Origin: CAWCON01 sp963797185
GTDB taxonomy: Bacteria; Patescibacteriota; Saccharimonadia; Saccharimonadales; UBA4665
Length of the DNA: 64,000 nt
Direction: 5' to 3'
Assembly: GCA_963797185.1 (NCBI GenBank)
Contig: CAWCON010000001.1
Span: 62,001 to 126,000 of the forward strand
Shown here piece after piece: positions 34,612-42,894 of the stretch. The notes under the pieces are model-generated. The model was not told where the DNA came from, searched no databases, and saw only the letters and a program-made list of their open reading frames with translations. Made by a program: the position numbers and the translations under genes. Each line of letters starts with the position of its first letter. The stretch's first letter is position 1.

Positions 34612-35967
34612 TTATGCATACAAACGCTCCTTGATTTCGGTGATTGCTTTACGAATGTCGGCATCGAGCACAGATTCTTTCTCTATCTTGTCAACCGAAT
34701 GAATGGCGGTGGTGTGGTCTTTACGGCCTAGTTCACGAGCTATTTTCGGGAAGCTTAAGTGCAGCTCACTGCGCAGCATATACATAGCCACTTGTCGTGG
34801 CACCACAATGTCCTTATCGCGCTTTGGACCCAATATGTCATCAAGCGGGATCTGGAAGTGTCGGGCGGTTCGTTCAACGACTTGTCGTGCACTTAAATGC
34901 TTCGGGCGGTTCTTGAGCGAACCAAGTAGTCCGCTGGCAATCTCCAGTGTGGGTGTTAACTCTCTCATTTCACAGAACGCCAATAATTGGTTTAGCGCAC
35001 CTTCCAATTCCCGGATGTTGGTTTGAACGTTGGTGGCAAGATATTCAACCACGTCATGAGTTAACTCTATATTGTGGTTTTGGGCTTTGGTCTGAACAAT
35101 GGCACAGCGGGTTTCGAAATCCGGTGTCTGCATATCAATATTCATCCCCCATACGAAACGCGAACTTAATCGCTCTTCTAATGTCGGGATATCGCGAGGT
35201 GGTTTGTCGCTACTGATAATGATTTGCTTATTGGCCTGGTAGAGTGCATTAAAAGTATGAAAAAACTCCTCCTGAATTTTCTCTTTGCCGGCCAGGAACT
35301 GAACGTCATCAACGATCAGAACATCAGCACTGCGGTAGAAATCAGCAAAATCTGTGTTCTTTTTAAAACGAAGCGCATCAACGAACTCCTGAACGAATTG
35401 CTCGGTCGAGACGTAGACGACCCGTGCTTTAGAATTTTGGGCGAGTACTGAGTTACCGACCGCTTGGATAAGATGTGTCTTGCCGATGCCAACGCCACCG
35501 TAGAGAAATAAGGGATTGTACTTAGTACCGATTTGGCTGGCGACCGCCTGACAAGCGGCATAAGCGAGTTCGTTACCGGAACCAACCACAAAATTCTCAA
35601 ATGTATAACGCTCATTTATGCCTTGACGATAGGCGTGTGTCAAACTGCTGCCTTTTGCTTTGACACTGACTGGTGCGGTTACAAACAGCTGCGCTTCATT
35701 AATTACTGGTTTCGAGCTGGTGCTGGTATGGATCTTATATTCGATTTTGGCTGGAGTGACACCGTTCTTTTTGAGCGTCTCAGTGATTAATTCATTAAAC
35801 TTTCGCTCAAGTTGCTGCTTAATAAAGACATTAGGTACGCCGATTATCAATAGTTCGTCAGTTCGTCTCAATAGCTCAGTGTTTCGAAACCAGGTCACGA
35901 AACTAGCCCGCGAAACAGATAGCTCAATTTCGCCTAACACTGCTTGCCATAGATCGCTATCTCGCAT
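34612..35967 (-). CDS. dnaA: Chromosomal replication initiator protein DnaA
   Basis: A 451-aa AAA+ protein that binds DnaA boxes and opens the origin. Domain I is residues about 1-80 (LWQAVLGEIELSVSRASFVT). Domain III has Walker A YGGVGIGKTHLI and Walker B VLIVDDVQFLAGKEK. Domain IV ends with the box-binding signature LSFPKIARELGRKDHTTAIH. Start: ATG at 35967, with AAGGA 10 bases upstream; a GTG at 35976 and a TTG at 35985 are in frame. A -10 TAGTAT (35994-35999, minus strand) lies ahead and a DnaA box covers the -35 position, so self-repression is likely. Confidence 0.96.
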   Translation of the reverse strand: MRDSDLWQAVLGEIELSVSRASFVTWFRNTELLRRTDELLIIGVPNVFIKQQLERKFNELITETLKKNGVTPAKIEYKIHTSTSSKPVINEAQLFVTAPVSVKAKGSSLTHAYRQGINERYTFENFVVGSGNELAYAACQAVASQIGTKYNPLFLYGGVGIGKTHLIQAVGNSVLAQNSKARVVYVSTEQFVQEFVDALRFKKNTDFADFYRSADVLIVDDVQFLAGKEKIQEEFFHTFNALYQANKQIIISSDKPPRDIPTLEERLSSRFVWGMNIDMQTPDFETRCAIVQTKAQNHNIELTHDVVEYLATNVQTNIRELEGALNQLLAFCEMRELTPTLEIASGLLGSLKNRPKHLSARQVVERTARHFQIPLDDILGPKRDKDIVVPRQVAMYMLRSELHLSFPKIARELGRKDHTTAIHSVDKIEKESVLDADIRKAITEIKERLYA

Positions 35968-35993
35968 ACCCCTCACATCCTTCAAGTAAGCTA

Positions 35994-36162
35994 ATACTAC
36001 ACAAAAACAACCGACTTTTCCACATGAATCTCTATTCCCAAATTAAGTGCAAAAGATTTTTCGCCAAACAGGGAATAGTTATACACAGGTAAAAACCTGA
36101 TCTGATAATGTGTGGAAAATAGTTGGCGGACCGTGGAAAACTTGCTAAAATTAGTGTGTAAA
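35994..36162. other. oriC: Putative replication origin (oriC)
   Basis: The AT-rich gap between divergent dnaA and rpmH. Matches to the TTWTNCACA box: TTTTCCACA (36016-36024, plus), TTATACACA (36079-36087, plus), TGTGGAAAA (36111-36119, minus). Weaker: CGTGGAAAA (36132-36140) and TGTGTAAAT (36154-36162). AT-rich DNA follows toward 36176. Genes diverge at this point, the usual layout at a bacterial origin. Confidence 0.8.
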
Positions 36163-36175
36163 TATTGTTAATTTA

Positions 36176-36236
36176 ACGTCCCACCCAAACGCTGCCGGGA
36201 CGTGTGTGCCCCAACCGGGCAACAGAAAGATCTTTC
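36176..36236 (+). promoter_or_regulatory. Structured rpmH leader
   Basis: Three dyads in a row: ACGTCCC/GGGACGT (36176-36182 with 36197-36203), TGCCC/GGGCA (36207-36211 with 36217-36221), and the palindrome GAAAGATCTTTC (36225-36236) ending 1 base before the ATG. No SD is present. It may be a folded leader that controls rpmH. Confidence 0.4.
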
Positions 36237-36237
36237 A

Positions 36238-36375
36238 ATGCCAAAAAGAACCTATCAACCAAAAAAACGCCACCGAGCGAAAGTCCACGGTTTTATAGAG
36301 AGAATGTCAACCAAAAACGGCCAAAGAGTGTTGGCTCGTCGTCGTCAAAAAGGTCGCACCAAACTGAGCTCGTAA
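36238..36375 (+). CDS. rpmH: 50S ribosomal protein L34
   Basis: A 45-aa, highly basic ribosomal protein. MPKRTYQPKKRHRAKVHGFI and the ending RRRQKGRTKLSS are diagnostic for L34. It begins the rpmH-rnpA-yidC-jag run that faces away from dnaA. Confidence 0.97.
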   Translation: MPKRTYQPKKRHRAKVHGFIERMSTKNGQRVLARRRQKGRTKLSS

Positions 36376-36420
36376 TAAGCTTCTTGCTGTTAGTGTAATT
36401 TTTCTCACACAAACAAATCC

Positions 36421-36822
36421 ATGATAAAAAGATCCAATCGGTTTCACGGCCATAACAGCCTGCGCCGTGTTTATCAGAACGGCTACAGCGAGCGTAACCC
36501 TCTGCTGACGCTGAAGTATGTTCCGAATACCGGCCGGAAAAGCTATCGCTTAGCAGTTGTCGTTAGCAAGAAGGTCAGCAAATCAGCGGTGATGCGTAAC
36601 CGTATCCGTCGCCGTTTATATGAGATTATTCGGACTCATGATAAACAAATCAGCACAGCTTGCGATCTGGTGTTCACTGTTTACAGTGACGAATTAGCAC
36701 TGATGCCGGGCAATGACCTAGAAGCATTGGCCCTGCGCCAGTTAAGTCAGGCGCGTTTGCTGCAAAAACCCACTCCGGGAACAGACCAAGATCATGGTAT
36801 AGTAGTGGGCAAGGAAAAGTAA
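36421..36822 (+). CDS. rnpA: Ribonuclease P protein component
   Basis: A 133-aa basic protein that assists the RNase P RNA in maturing tRNA 5' ends. It starts MIKRSNRFHGHNSLRRVYQN. The family signature is RLAVVVSKKVSKSAVMRNRI, followed by the RRRLYEIIR helix. No SD is seen before the ATG. Its stop overlaps the yidC start (TAATG). Placement between rpmH and yidC is universal in bacteria. Confidence 0.95.
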   Translation: MIKRSNRFHGHNSLRRVYQNGYSERNPLLTLKYVPNTGRKSYRLAVVVSKKVSKSAVMRNRIRRRLYEIIRTHDKQISTACDLVFTVYSDELALMPGNDLEALALRQLSQARLLQKPTPGTDQDHGIVVGKEK

Positions 36823-37781
36823 TGTTTACGAGCATCATCGTTCGCCCGATTTTTAATCTTTTGGTCCTGATTTACGCTGAACTGCCGGGACACAACTTCG
36901 GCTTGGCCTTAATTATCTTCACGATTTTGATTCGTTTACTAATGTGGCCGCTTGTTAGAAAACAATTGCGCCAGGCGAAAGCCATGCGTGAGCTGCAGCC
37001 AGAAATCAAGAAAATCAAGCAGGCAGCCAAAGGCAATCGTCAAAAAGAGTCGTTATTGCTGATGGAGCTATATAAGGAACGGGAAGTTAGTCCGTTCGGG
37101 TCAATTGGTACCCTTATCATTCAGCTAATCATATTGATTGGTTTATATAGTGGTCTGCGCCGTGTTGTCTATGACCCGCACGATCTTGTTACGTTTACCT
37201 ACCCTACTCTCCAAAGATTACCCTGGTTGAAAGAGCTAGCAGGCAATATACATAAGTTCCACCCAACACTGTTTGGCTTAGTGGACCTCAGTCGTAGCGC
37301 CTTATCTAAAACGGGTATTTACTGGGCGGCTATGGTTATTGTAGTCGGCAGTGCAATTACGCAATTCTTTCAAAGCAAACAATTACTACCAACCAGCAAA
37401 GACGCCAAAAGCCTGCGAACTATTCTAAAGTCAGCCGGTGAGGGCAAGCAAGCTGATCAGTCAGAGGTTAATGCGGCGGTTGGTCGCGGAACGCGCTACT
37501 TCCTACCATTTATGGTATTCCTATTCACAGTGAATTATCCATCAGCCCTGAGTTTGTACTGGCTCGTAGGTGGTCTAGCGGCCTTTGTTCAGCAATCGAT
37601 TGTACTGAGAGAAGATACTAATAAGTTAGGGGCGTCAGTAGTTGGGGGTGGTAAGCTACCAACAAAGAACGTTGCCGACATAGCTGAAGCGGAAGTGGTT
37701 ACACCAAAAGAAGAGACATCAAAAAAGCCAAAACCAAAAGCTACTCCGAAATCTCGTAATAAGAAGCGGAGGAAGAAATGA
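36822..37781 (+). CDS. yidC: YidC/Oxa1 membrane protein insertase
   Basis: A 319-aa insertase for inner-membrane proteins. The first helix is about residues 27-48. The conserved Arg in the groove is in LLMWPLVRKQLRQAKAMREL. The cytoplasmic coiled hairpin follows (QPEIKKIKQAAKGNRQ). Further helices are near 105, 165, 230 and 250. The C-terminus from about 270 is a very basic tail (KPKPKATPKSRNKKRRKK), typical of forms that bind ribosomes. The stop overlaps the jag start (ATGA). It lacks the large periplasmic domain of Gram-negative YidC. Confidence 0.94.
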   Translation: MFTSIIVRPIFNLLVLIYAELPGHNFGLALIIFTILIRLLMWPLVRKQLRQAKAMRELQPEIKKIKQAAKGNRQKESLLLMELYKEREVSPFGSIGTLIIQLIILIGLYSGLRRVVYDPHDLVTFTYPTLQRLPWLKELAGNIHKFHPTLFGLVDLSRSALSKTGIYWAAMVIVVGSAITQFFQSKQLLPTSKDAKSLRTILKSAGEGKQADQSEVNAAVGRGTRYFLPFMVFLFTVNYPSALSLYWLVGGLAAFVQQSIVLREDTNKLGASVVGGGKLPTKNVADIAEAEVVTPKEETSKKPKPKATPKSRNKKRRKK

Positions 37782-38287
37782 GCGATCAATCACAAGAAGA
37801 AGCTATTCAATACGCCAAGAAGTATCTTGAGGATTTGTTATCATTTTTTGGGCTTAATACAGACGTTTACGCAACTAGTAGTGATGGAGAAGTCATTGAG
37901 CTTAATGTGCCCTCAACCAGACTAAACAGTTTTTTAATAGGACAGCACGGCGACACTATGCGAGCGCTCCAATTTATGGTTAGTAATGCGCTAAGGAATA
38001 ACAACTTTACTATAAATAGAGTTAGTGTTGATGTGGCTGATTACAAGAAGCAGCGAGCAGAACGCTTAGCAACTCGTGCTGAAGGTTGGGTCAAAGAAGT
38101 AAAAGATACAGGCCAACCAATTGATTTGCGACCAATGAACGCGGCTGACCGCAGAATAATTCACCAGCTAGCAGCAGATGCTGGAATTGCTAGCGAATCA
38201 ATTGGCGAAGGACGTGATCGACACATTGTTCTTAAGCCAAGCGATTCAGCTCCAGCTCCCCCGGTAGACCAAAAAAACCTTGATTGA
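37778..38287 (+). CDS. jag: Jag/KhpB RNA-binding protein (KH and R3H domains)
   Basis: A 169-aa protein. A short helical start, a KH domain with LIGQHGDTMRALQFMVSNAL (about residues 50-70), and an R3H domain (about 110-160) with RPMNAADRRIIHQLAADA and SEGRDR-type residues (IGEGRDRHIVL). The N-terminal Jag_N domain is reduced. In other bacteria KhpB works with KhpA as an RNA chaperone. It overlaps yidC by 4 bases and its stop overlaps the start of a tiny zinc-ribbon gene. Confidence 0.92.
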   Translation: MSDQSQEEAIQYAKKYLEDLLSFFGLNTDVYATSSDGEVIELNVPSTRLNSFLIGQHGDTMRALQFMVSNALRNNNFTINRVSVDVADYKKQRAERLATRAEGWVKEVKDTGQPIDLRPMNAADRRIIHQLAADAGIASESIGEGRDRHIVLKPSDSAPAPPVDQKNLD

Positions 38288-38418
38288 TCGTTTGGGTTGA
38301 CGGAGCACCAATCTGTCCAAAACATCAATTAGCTATGGTTAAGAAGATAGGGCGTTATGGAGAGTTCTGGGGTTGCCCGCACTACCCAGCCTGTAAGATG
38401 ACCGAGAGAGTAAGATAA
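38284..38418 (+). CDS. Stand-alone topoisomerase-type zinc ribbon, 44 aa
   Basis: A TTG at 38284-38286 overlaps the jag stop (TTGA); the frame is stopped just upstream, so the TTG is the only start that keeps the first Cys. The product has CPKHQLAMVKKIGRYGEFWG followed by CPHYPACK. This is the pattern of the C-terminal zinc fingers of DNA topoisomerase I (CPxC, then GxYGxFxGCxxYPxC), here with CPxH, giving a CHCC set. In topoisomerases these fingers bind single-stranded DNA or RNA. Here one finger stands alone, translationally coupled to jag. Next to the origin, a nucleic-acid role is likely. Confidence 0.72.
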   Translation: MIVWVDGAPICPKHQLAMVKKIGRYGEFWGCPHYPACKMTERVR

Positions 38419-38639
38419 TAAACAGTAAGTGCGCGTTAATTTAAACAAATACCGCCTGTTTAAATCTATGTATCCATCTTTTCGCCAAGAGAGTGACCCG
38501 TCCCATCGATGGTCGCGCGTAGCCGAGTTTTTTTATCTGTTAATGAACAGAAAAATTACAGGGACTATATGTATTTTAAAGAATACTATAAAAAAGTGGG
38601 TGGGTAGTCAAGATCGACCTATTAACCAAGGTTGGTGAT
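38419..38639. other. Intergenic region between origin block and glycan block
   Basis: About 220 bases. A GTG-initiated frame of 69 codons (38429-38638) is open but lacks an SD and has no recognisable motif, so I do not call it a gene. No hairpin with a U tract is seen. This gap marks the switch from the origin block to the glycan region. Confidence 0.4.
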
Positions 38640-39800
38640 TTATGAAAACACTAATTGTCTGTTGTTGTGTGGGGGGGAGTCTTCTGGGTCAAGAGGATGT
38701 GTAGAATTAATGCTGATCTGACTGCGTTTATATACTTCTAGTGTTTGCTCAGCCATTTTCTGCCACGAGTAACGGGAGGCCTGCTTCTTACCAGCTGCTA
38801 CCATTTTTGTTCTTAGCTCACCATTGGTGATAACCGTCTCAATTGCCTTGGCGATAGCATTGACGTCGTGTGGGTCAAAGTAGTAAGCGGCATCCCCATA
38901 AACTTCGGGTAAGGATGTGGCGTTGCTGCTGATTACGGGGGCGCCCTGGGTCATTGCCTCTAGCCCTGGCAAGCCAAAGCCCTCGCTCAGACTCGGAAAA
39001 ACGTAAGCACTGCAATGCTCATATAACCAACGCAACTGTCCTTCGGAAACGAAACCAGTAAATATAATGTTCTCCCAATCATGTTGTTTGACGTATTGTT
39101 CAAGTCGCTCATACAATTCATCTCTTTTTCCAATCAGCGCAAGCCGCAAATGAGGATTGTTGGTATGCAAGCTAGCAAATGCTTCAATCAGTCGCTCTAG
39201 GTTCTTGTGTGGACTGGGACGGCCAACGTACATAATAAATTGTTGATTAACCAAATCGGTTAACGGCTCAGCCGGCTCGCTAATTTGATCGGCTGCTTCG
39301 TAGGTTACCGTTATTTTTTCAGGTGGGACATGAGCGTAGGCAATGATATCGTTTTTTACAAACTCAGATGGAACAATAATCTGTTTTGTCCGACGCGGCG
39401 CGTACCAACAAACGAATTTGTAAACCTGTTGCTTGATCGTAAACACTAACCAGTTTTTGGACGGATTACGTTCACGGATCATGATTAAGTCATGCATTGT
39501 TGTCACGGCCGCCCGGCCGTAGAGTAATGGTTGTTGTGTCATACCAAAGTGCACCAAGTCCGGCTTCAGGTGTCGTAATTGCCGTAATAAGCCAAATTGT
39601 TCACCGAAAGTGAATTCTTTATAAGGGCACTTAATTTTTGTAAATCGAGAATTGGTTGGTTCCCAACCATCAAAATCAGCGGGTTTTAATAAGATGAGAT
39701 ACTCGTTCTCTTGATCGATACTCTGCAAGTAAAAAATTAAACGTTCAATGTAACGACCGGTCGAAGTACGTAGTTCCCGGGCATCAATAACAATTTTCAT
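38640..39800 (-). CDS. Glycosyltransferase family 4
   Basis: A 386-aa GT-B enzyme. Two Rossmann-like domains; the donor side carries IMYVGRPSPHKNLERLIEAF, FTGFVSEGQLRWLY and the catalytic SEGFGLPGLEAM with the E-x7-E pair. N-terminal MKIVIDARELRTSTGRYIER is typical of mannosyl- or rhamnosyltransferase-like GT4. TATACT (39808-39813, minus strand) sits 7 bases before the ATG, so its mRNA is probably leaderless. It begins the minus-strand side of the glycan region. Confidence 0.88.
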   Translation of the reverse strand: MKIVIDARELRTSTGRYIERLIFYLQSIDQENEYLILLKPADFDGWEPTNSRFTKIKCPYKEFTFGEQFGLLRQLRHLKPDLVHFGMTQQPLLYGRAAVTTMHDLIMIRERNPSKNWLVFTIKQQVYKFVCWYAPRRTKQIIVPSEFVKNDIIAYAHVPPEKITVTYEAADQISEPAEPLTDLVNQQFIMYVGRPSPHKNLERLIEAFASLHTNNPHLRLALIGKRDELYERLEQYVKQHDWENIIFTGFVSEGQLRWLYEHCSAYVFPSLSEGFGLPGLEAMTQGAPVISSNATSLPEVYGDAAYYFDPHDVNAIAKAIETVITNGELRTKMVAAGKKQASRYSWQKMAEQTLEVYKRSQISINSTHPLDPEDSPPHNNRQLVFS

Positions 39801-39828
39801 ATCTTGCAGTATAGCTTACTATCATAAC

Positions 39829-40842
39829 TCAAGCAGAATGGATAAAGTATGAGCGTAGTTTTCTTAGCTTGGCGGCATTAGGGGGTAGATCGGCTATGAG
39901 GATCGAACGAATATGAGATGCCGAGACTTTCTTTGATCTCTGGATCCGAGACCGCTTAATAAGTGTTTTTGGCGCTAGTACCAATGCTGCCACTGTACCT
40001 TTTATAGCAAACCAACCTTGACCCCTCAGCAGGGCGCTGAGCAGAAACGAGCAGTAGGCAAGAGTGAAGCGGGGAACAACAGTGGGTAGTAATGAGAAGG
40101 GGACATTCTTCCATAGTAGTTGAGGAAGGTTTTTCATTGTCTGTTGGGTGGTAAAGCCTTTAATACGACTACTAGTAGTGCCATGAGCGTGAAAAGCAAC
40201 AGCACTCGGCACATATAAAACACCCCAGCCAGCCAGTTGAGCCCTAAAACTAACATCGACATCCTCGTAATAAGCAAAGAAGTCAGCATCAAACATGCCA
40301 ATCTCGTTTAACATAGTCGTGCGGTACAAGCTTGCTCCGCCAGATCCAGCAAAGACCTTTGTTTGATCGTCATAGACATTGCTGAGTGGCTCATCACGAC
40401 CGCGTGGGTAAGGAAGTCCCCAAGTCGTATAGAAATCCCCAGTACTATCAAAATGATCGCGGTTGTCTTCGACTAGCTTGCAGGTGCTTATACCGACTGT
40501 TGGATGTGTTTTGAGTACTTTTGTGAGTTCCTCAAGCCAATTTTTCTCGGCAACCGCATCATTGTTAAAAAGTGCAATAAATTCACTCCCATTCTCCAGT
40601 GCATAGCGGATACCAACATTTACACCGCCAGCAAAACCAAGGTTCTTTGATTGCTGCAAAACCGTAATTCGGTCTTTGTAGCTGGCTTCTAAAAACTTAG
40701 CTGACCCATCGGTTGAGCCATTTTCTACTACAATAATATTTCCTGGTTGAGTTTGCGCTAACAAGGATTCTAAGCAACTCGCCAGAGATTCTTTACCGTT
40801 CCAATTAGGTACAACGACGCTAACTTTGTTCATCGACTTCAT
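39829..40842 (-). CDS. Glycosyltransferase family 2 (rhamnosyltransferase-like)
   Basis: A 337-aa GT2. It has VSVVVPNWNGKESLASCLES, IIVVENGSTDGSA, LGFAGGVNVGIRYALE and the metal site ALFNNDAVAEKNW. GYYEDVDVSFRAQ-like residues (FAYYEDVDVSFRAQLAGWGV) place it with WbbL-type rhamnosyltransferases. A weak hydrophobic segment near residues 255-275 may anchor it. The start is ATG 40842 or 40833. It is divergent from the ABC permease and its first bases overlap that gene's upstream region. Confidence 0.86.
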   Translation of the reverse strand: MKSMNKVSVVVPNWNGKESLASCLESLLAQTQPGNIIVVENGSTDGSAKFLEASYKDRITVLQQSKNLGFAGGVNVGIRYALENGSEFIALFNNDAVAEKNWLEELTKVLKTHPTVGISTCKLVEDNRDHFDSTGDFYTTWGLPYPRGRDEPLSNVYDDQTKVFAGSGGASLYRTTMLNEIGMFDADFFAYYEDVDVSFRAQLAGWGVLYVPSAVAFHAHGTTSSRIKGFTTQQTMKNLPQLLWKNVPFSLLPTVVPRFTLAYCSFLLSALLRGQGWFAIKGTVAALVLAPKTLIKRSRIQRSKKVSASHIRSILIADLPPNAAKLRKLRSYFIHSA

Positions 40843-40873
40843 CTGTCATTTCTTCTATAATACTCCCCAGACG

Positions 40874-41677
40874 ATGATCAAACATATCTTCTCGAAACAA
40901 AACCGGGCATTGTTGAGCGAGCTAGTTCGAACTGACTTCAAATTACGGTATCAAGGATCAGTCCTTGGTTATGCTTGGTCACTCCTGCGTCCACTGTTGC
41001 TATTTGTCATTTTATACGTTGTTTTTGTAAAGTTTCTAAAAATTGGTAATAACGTTCCTCATTATCCTGTTTATCTATTGTTGGGCATAGTAATGTGGAA
41101 CTTCTTTTTGGAAATGACTATGCAAAGTCTGGGTTCGATTGTGAGCCGTGGTGATTTGATTCGCAAAATTCGTATTCCTAGGTGGATCATCGTCCTCAGC
41201 AGCAGCATCAGTGCTCTCATTAATTTGCTTTTAAACTTGGTAGTAATTGCCATCTTCATGCTCATTAATCATGTTGATGTAATGCATACCATACTTTGGC
41301 TACCATTGATTTTTGCAGAGGCGTATTTATTTGCGCTCGGTCTATCATTCTTTTTGGCAGCAGCGTTCGTGAAGTATCGAGACATCAGCTACATTTGGGA
41401 AGTCATTTTGCAAGCAGGATTTTACCTTACGCCAATACTCTATCCGCTTTCACGTATCACCAACGTAACTTTTCAAAAATTAATACTACTTAACCCGATG
41501 GCCCAAGCAGTTCAAGATGCTCGTTACTCCCTTGTTACTCACGCTGCCATCACTCCTGATGAAGTTTTTCGTGGAGGGTGGCACCAACTGATTCCTTTTA
41601 TGATTGTTTTGCTCGTACTCTTGGGCGGCGTTTTATATTTCCGTAGTCAAGCTAGAAACTTTGCGGAGAATATTTAA
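40874..41677 (+). CDS. ABC-2 type polysaccharide export permease (Wzm/TagG-like)
   Basis: A 267-aa membrane protein with six helices. I start it at ATG 40874 (MIKHIFSKQNRALLSELVRT); a TATAAT (40856-40861) 12 bases before it rules out the longer frame from 40826. The N-terminal amphipathic part TDFKLRYQGSVLGYAWSLLR is diagnostic for O-antigen or teichoic-acid exporters. It is paired with the ATPase that begins 3 bases after its stop. It probably moves lipid-linked glycan across the membrane. Confidence 0.9.
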   Translation: MIKHIFSKQNRALLSELVRTDFKLRYQGSVLGYAWSLLRPLLLFVILYVVFVKFLKIGNNVPHYPVYLLLGIVMWNFFLEMTMQSLGSIVSRGDLIRKIRIPRWIIVLSSSISALINLLLNLVVIAIFMLINHVDVMHTILWLPLIFAEAYLFALGLSFFLAAAFVKYRDISYIWEVILQAGFYLTPILYPLSRITNVTFQKLILLNPMAQAVQDARYSLVTHAAITPDEVFRGGWHQLIPFMIVLLVLLGGVLYFRSQARNFAENI

Positions 41678-41680
41678 GCT

Positions 41681-42865
41681 ATGAACGATGATGTTGCTGT
41701 AAAAGTAGATAACGTCAGTAAGGTTTTCAAGCTGCCAAACGAAAAAAATAGTTCTATTAAAAGTGCAGTGGTTAATGTTTGGCGCCGGAACCGAACATAC
41801 GAAAAACTGCAAGCTCTGCAAAATGTATCGTTTGAAGTCAAAAAAGGTGAGTTTTTTGGTATTGTTGGTCGCAACGGCAGCGGCAAAAGCACATTACTGA
41901 AGCTGCTCGCCGGTATCTATGATCCAACCGAAGGCAGTATTACCGTCAACGGTAAGCTTACGCCCTTTATTGAACTTGGAGTTGGCTTTAATCCAGAACT
42001 GACTGGTCGTGAAAACGTCTTTTTGAATGGTGCTCTACTCGGTTTTAACCGTAAAGCTGTGCAAAGAATGTACAAGGATATTGTGGCATTTGCTGAGCTT
42101 GAACGTTTTATGAACCAAAAGCTTAAAAATTATTCCTCCGGCATGCAGGTACGCCTAGCTTTTTCTATCGCTATTCGAGCCAATACGGACATTTTACTTA
42201 TAGACGAGGTCTTGGCGGTGGGCGATCAAAACTTCCAAAAGAAATGTTTTGACCACTTCAAGCAACTGAAAAAATCTAAAAAAACAGTGGTGCTGGTTTC
42301 CCACGATATGGGAGCGGTTGAAGAGTATTGTGATCGTGTTATGTTGATAAATAATGGCAAGGTTACAGAGGTAGGCAATACGAGGGAAGTTGCTGCCAAA
42401 TATAAGTTAATCAATTTACCTCCAGAGGAGAGCCCAGACCAGGCGATTGATAATAAAATAGTAGGCGATGTAACCATTGATAAAGTTACTATTAATGGAG
42501 TTTCTGAAGTTATCCTCGGCGGCAACGAAAATATAGCCATCGAAATCGCCTATACCCCGAAGAAAAAAAAGAATTACCGTGTTGGTATTTCTATCTTCCG
42601 TAGCGATGGTAATCATGTTGCTTACTATGACAATGGTGCATCAGTAAAAGAAAAGTTGTTCCCTGTCAATCACCAACAAAAAACAGTCTGCGAGTTCTCG
42701 ACCAAGCAATTATTAAGCGGTGCCTATGTTGTTGATATTGAGGTGTATGGTGACGATCTTTACTCAGCTAATAAAACGGCAGCGGTGCGCTTTGCTATCA
42801 AGGAGAAGAATAAATATAAGGGTGGCTTATTAAATATTAATGGTAGCTGGAGACTCGAGACCTAG
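41681..42865 (+). CDS. ABC exporter ATPase with Wzt-like C-terminal domain
   Basis: A 394-aa ATPase partner of the permease at 40874. Walker A is GRNGSGKSTLLKLL (about residues 62-75), the signature is YSSGMQVRLAFSIA (about 149), and Walker B is ILLIDEVLAVGD. Residues about 250-394 form an extra beta-rich domain (IAIEIAYTPKKKKNYRVGIS, TKQLLSGAYVVDIEVYG) like the carbohydrate-binding domain of Wzt, which in other bacteria recognises the finished O-antigen end. The presence of this domain suggests selection of a capped glycan. Confidence 0.92.
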   Translation: MNDDVAVKVDNVSKVFKLPNEKNSSIKSAVVNVWRRNRTYEKLQALQNVSFEVKKGEFFGIVGRNGSGKSTLLKLLAGIYDPTEGSITVNGKLTPFIELGVGFNPELTGRENVFLNGALLGFNRKAVQRMYKDIVAFAELERFMNQKLKNYSSGMQVRLAFSIAIRANTDILLIDEVLAVGDQNFQKKCFDHFKQLKKSKKTVVLVSHDMGAVEEYCDRVMLINNGKVTEVGNTREVAAKYKLINLPPEESPDQAIDNKIVGDVTIDKVTINGVSEVILGGNENIAIEIAYTPKKKKNYRVGISIFRSDGNHVAYYDNGASVKEKLFPVNHQQKTVCEFSTKQLLSGAYVVDIEVYGDDLYSANKTAAVRFAIKEKNKYKGGLLNINGSWRLET

Positions 42866-42894
42866 GACCATTTCATCTGTTTGAGGATCATCTT

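Noticed and set aside
38429..38638. 69-codon GTG-initiated frame between the zinc-ribbon gene and the GT4 gene
   Set aside because: No SD, no motif, no membrane segment; too weak to call a gene.
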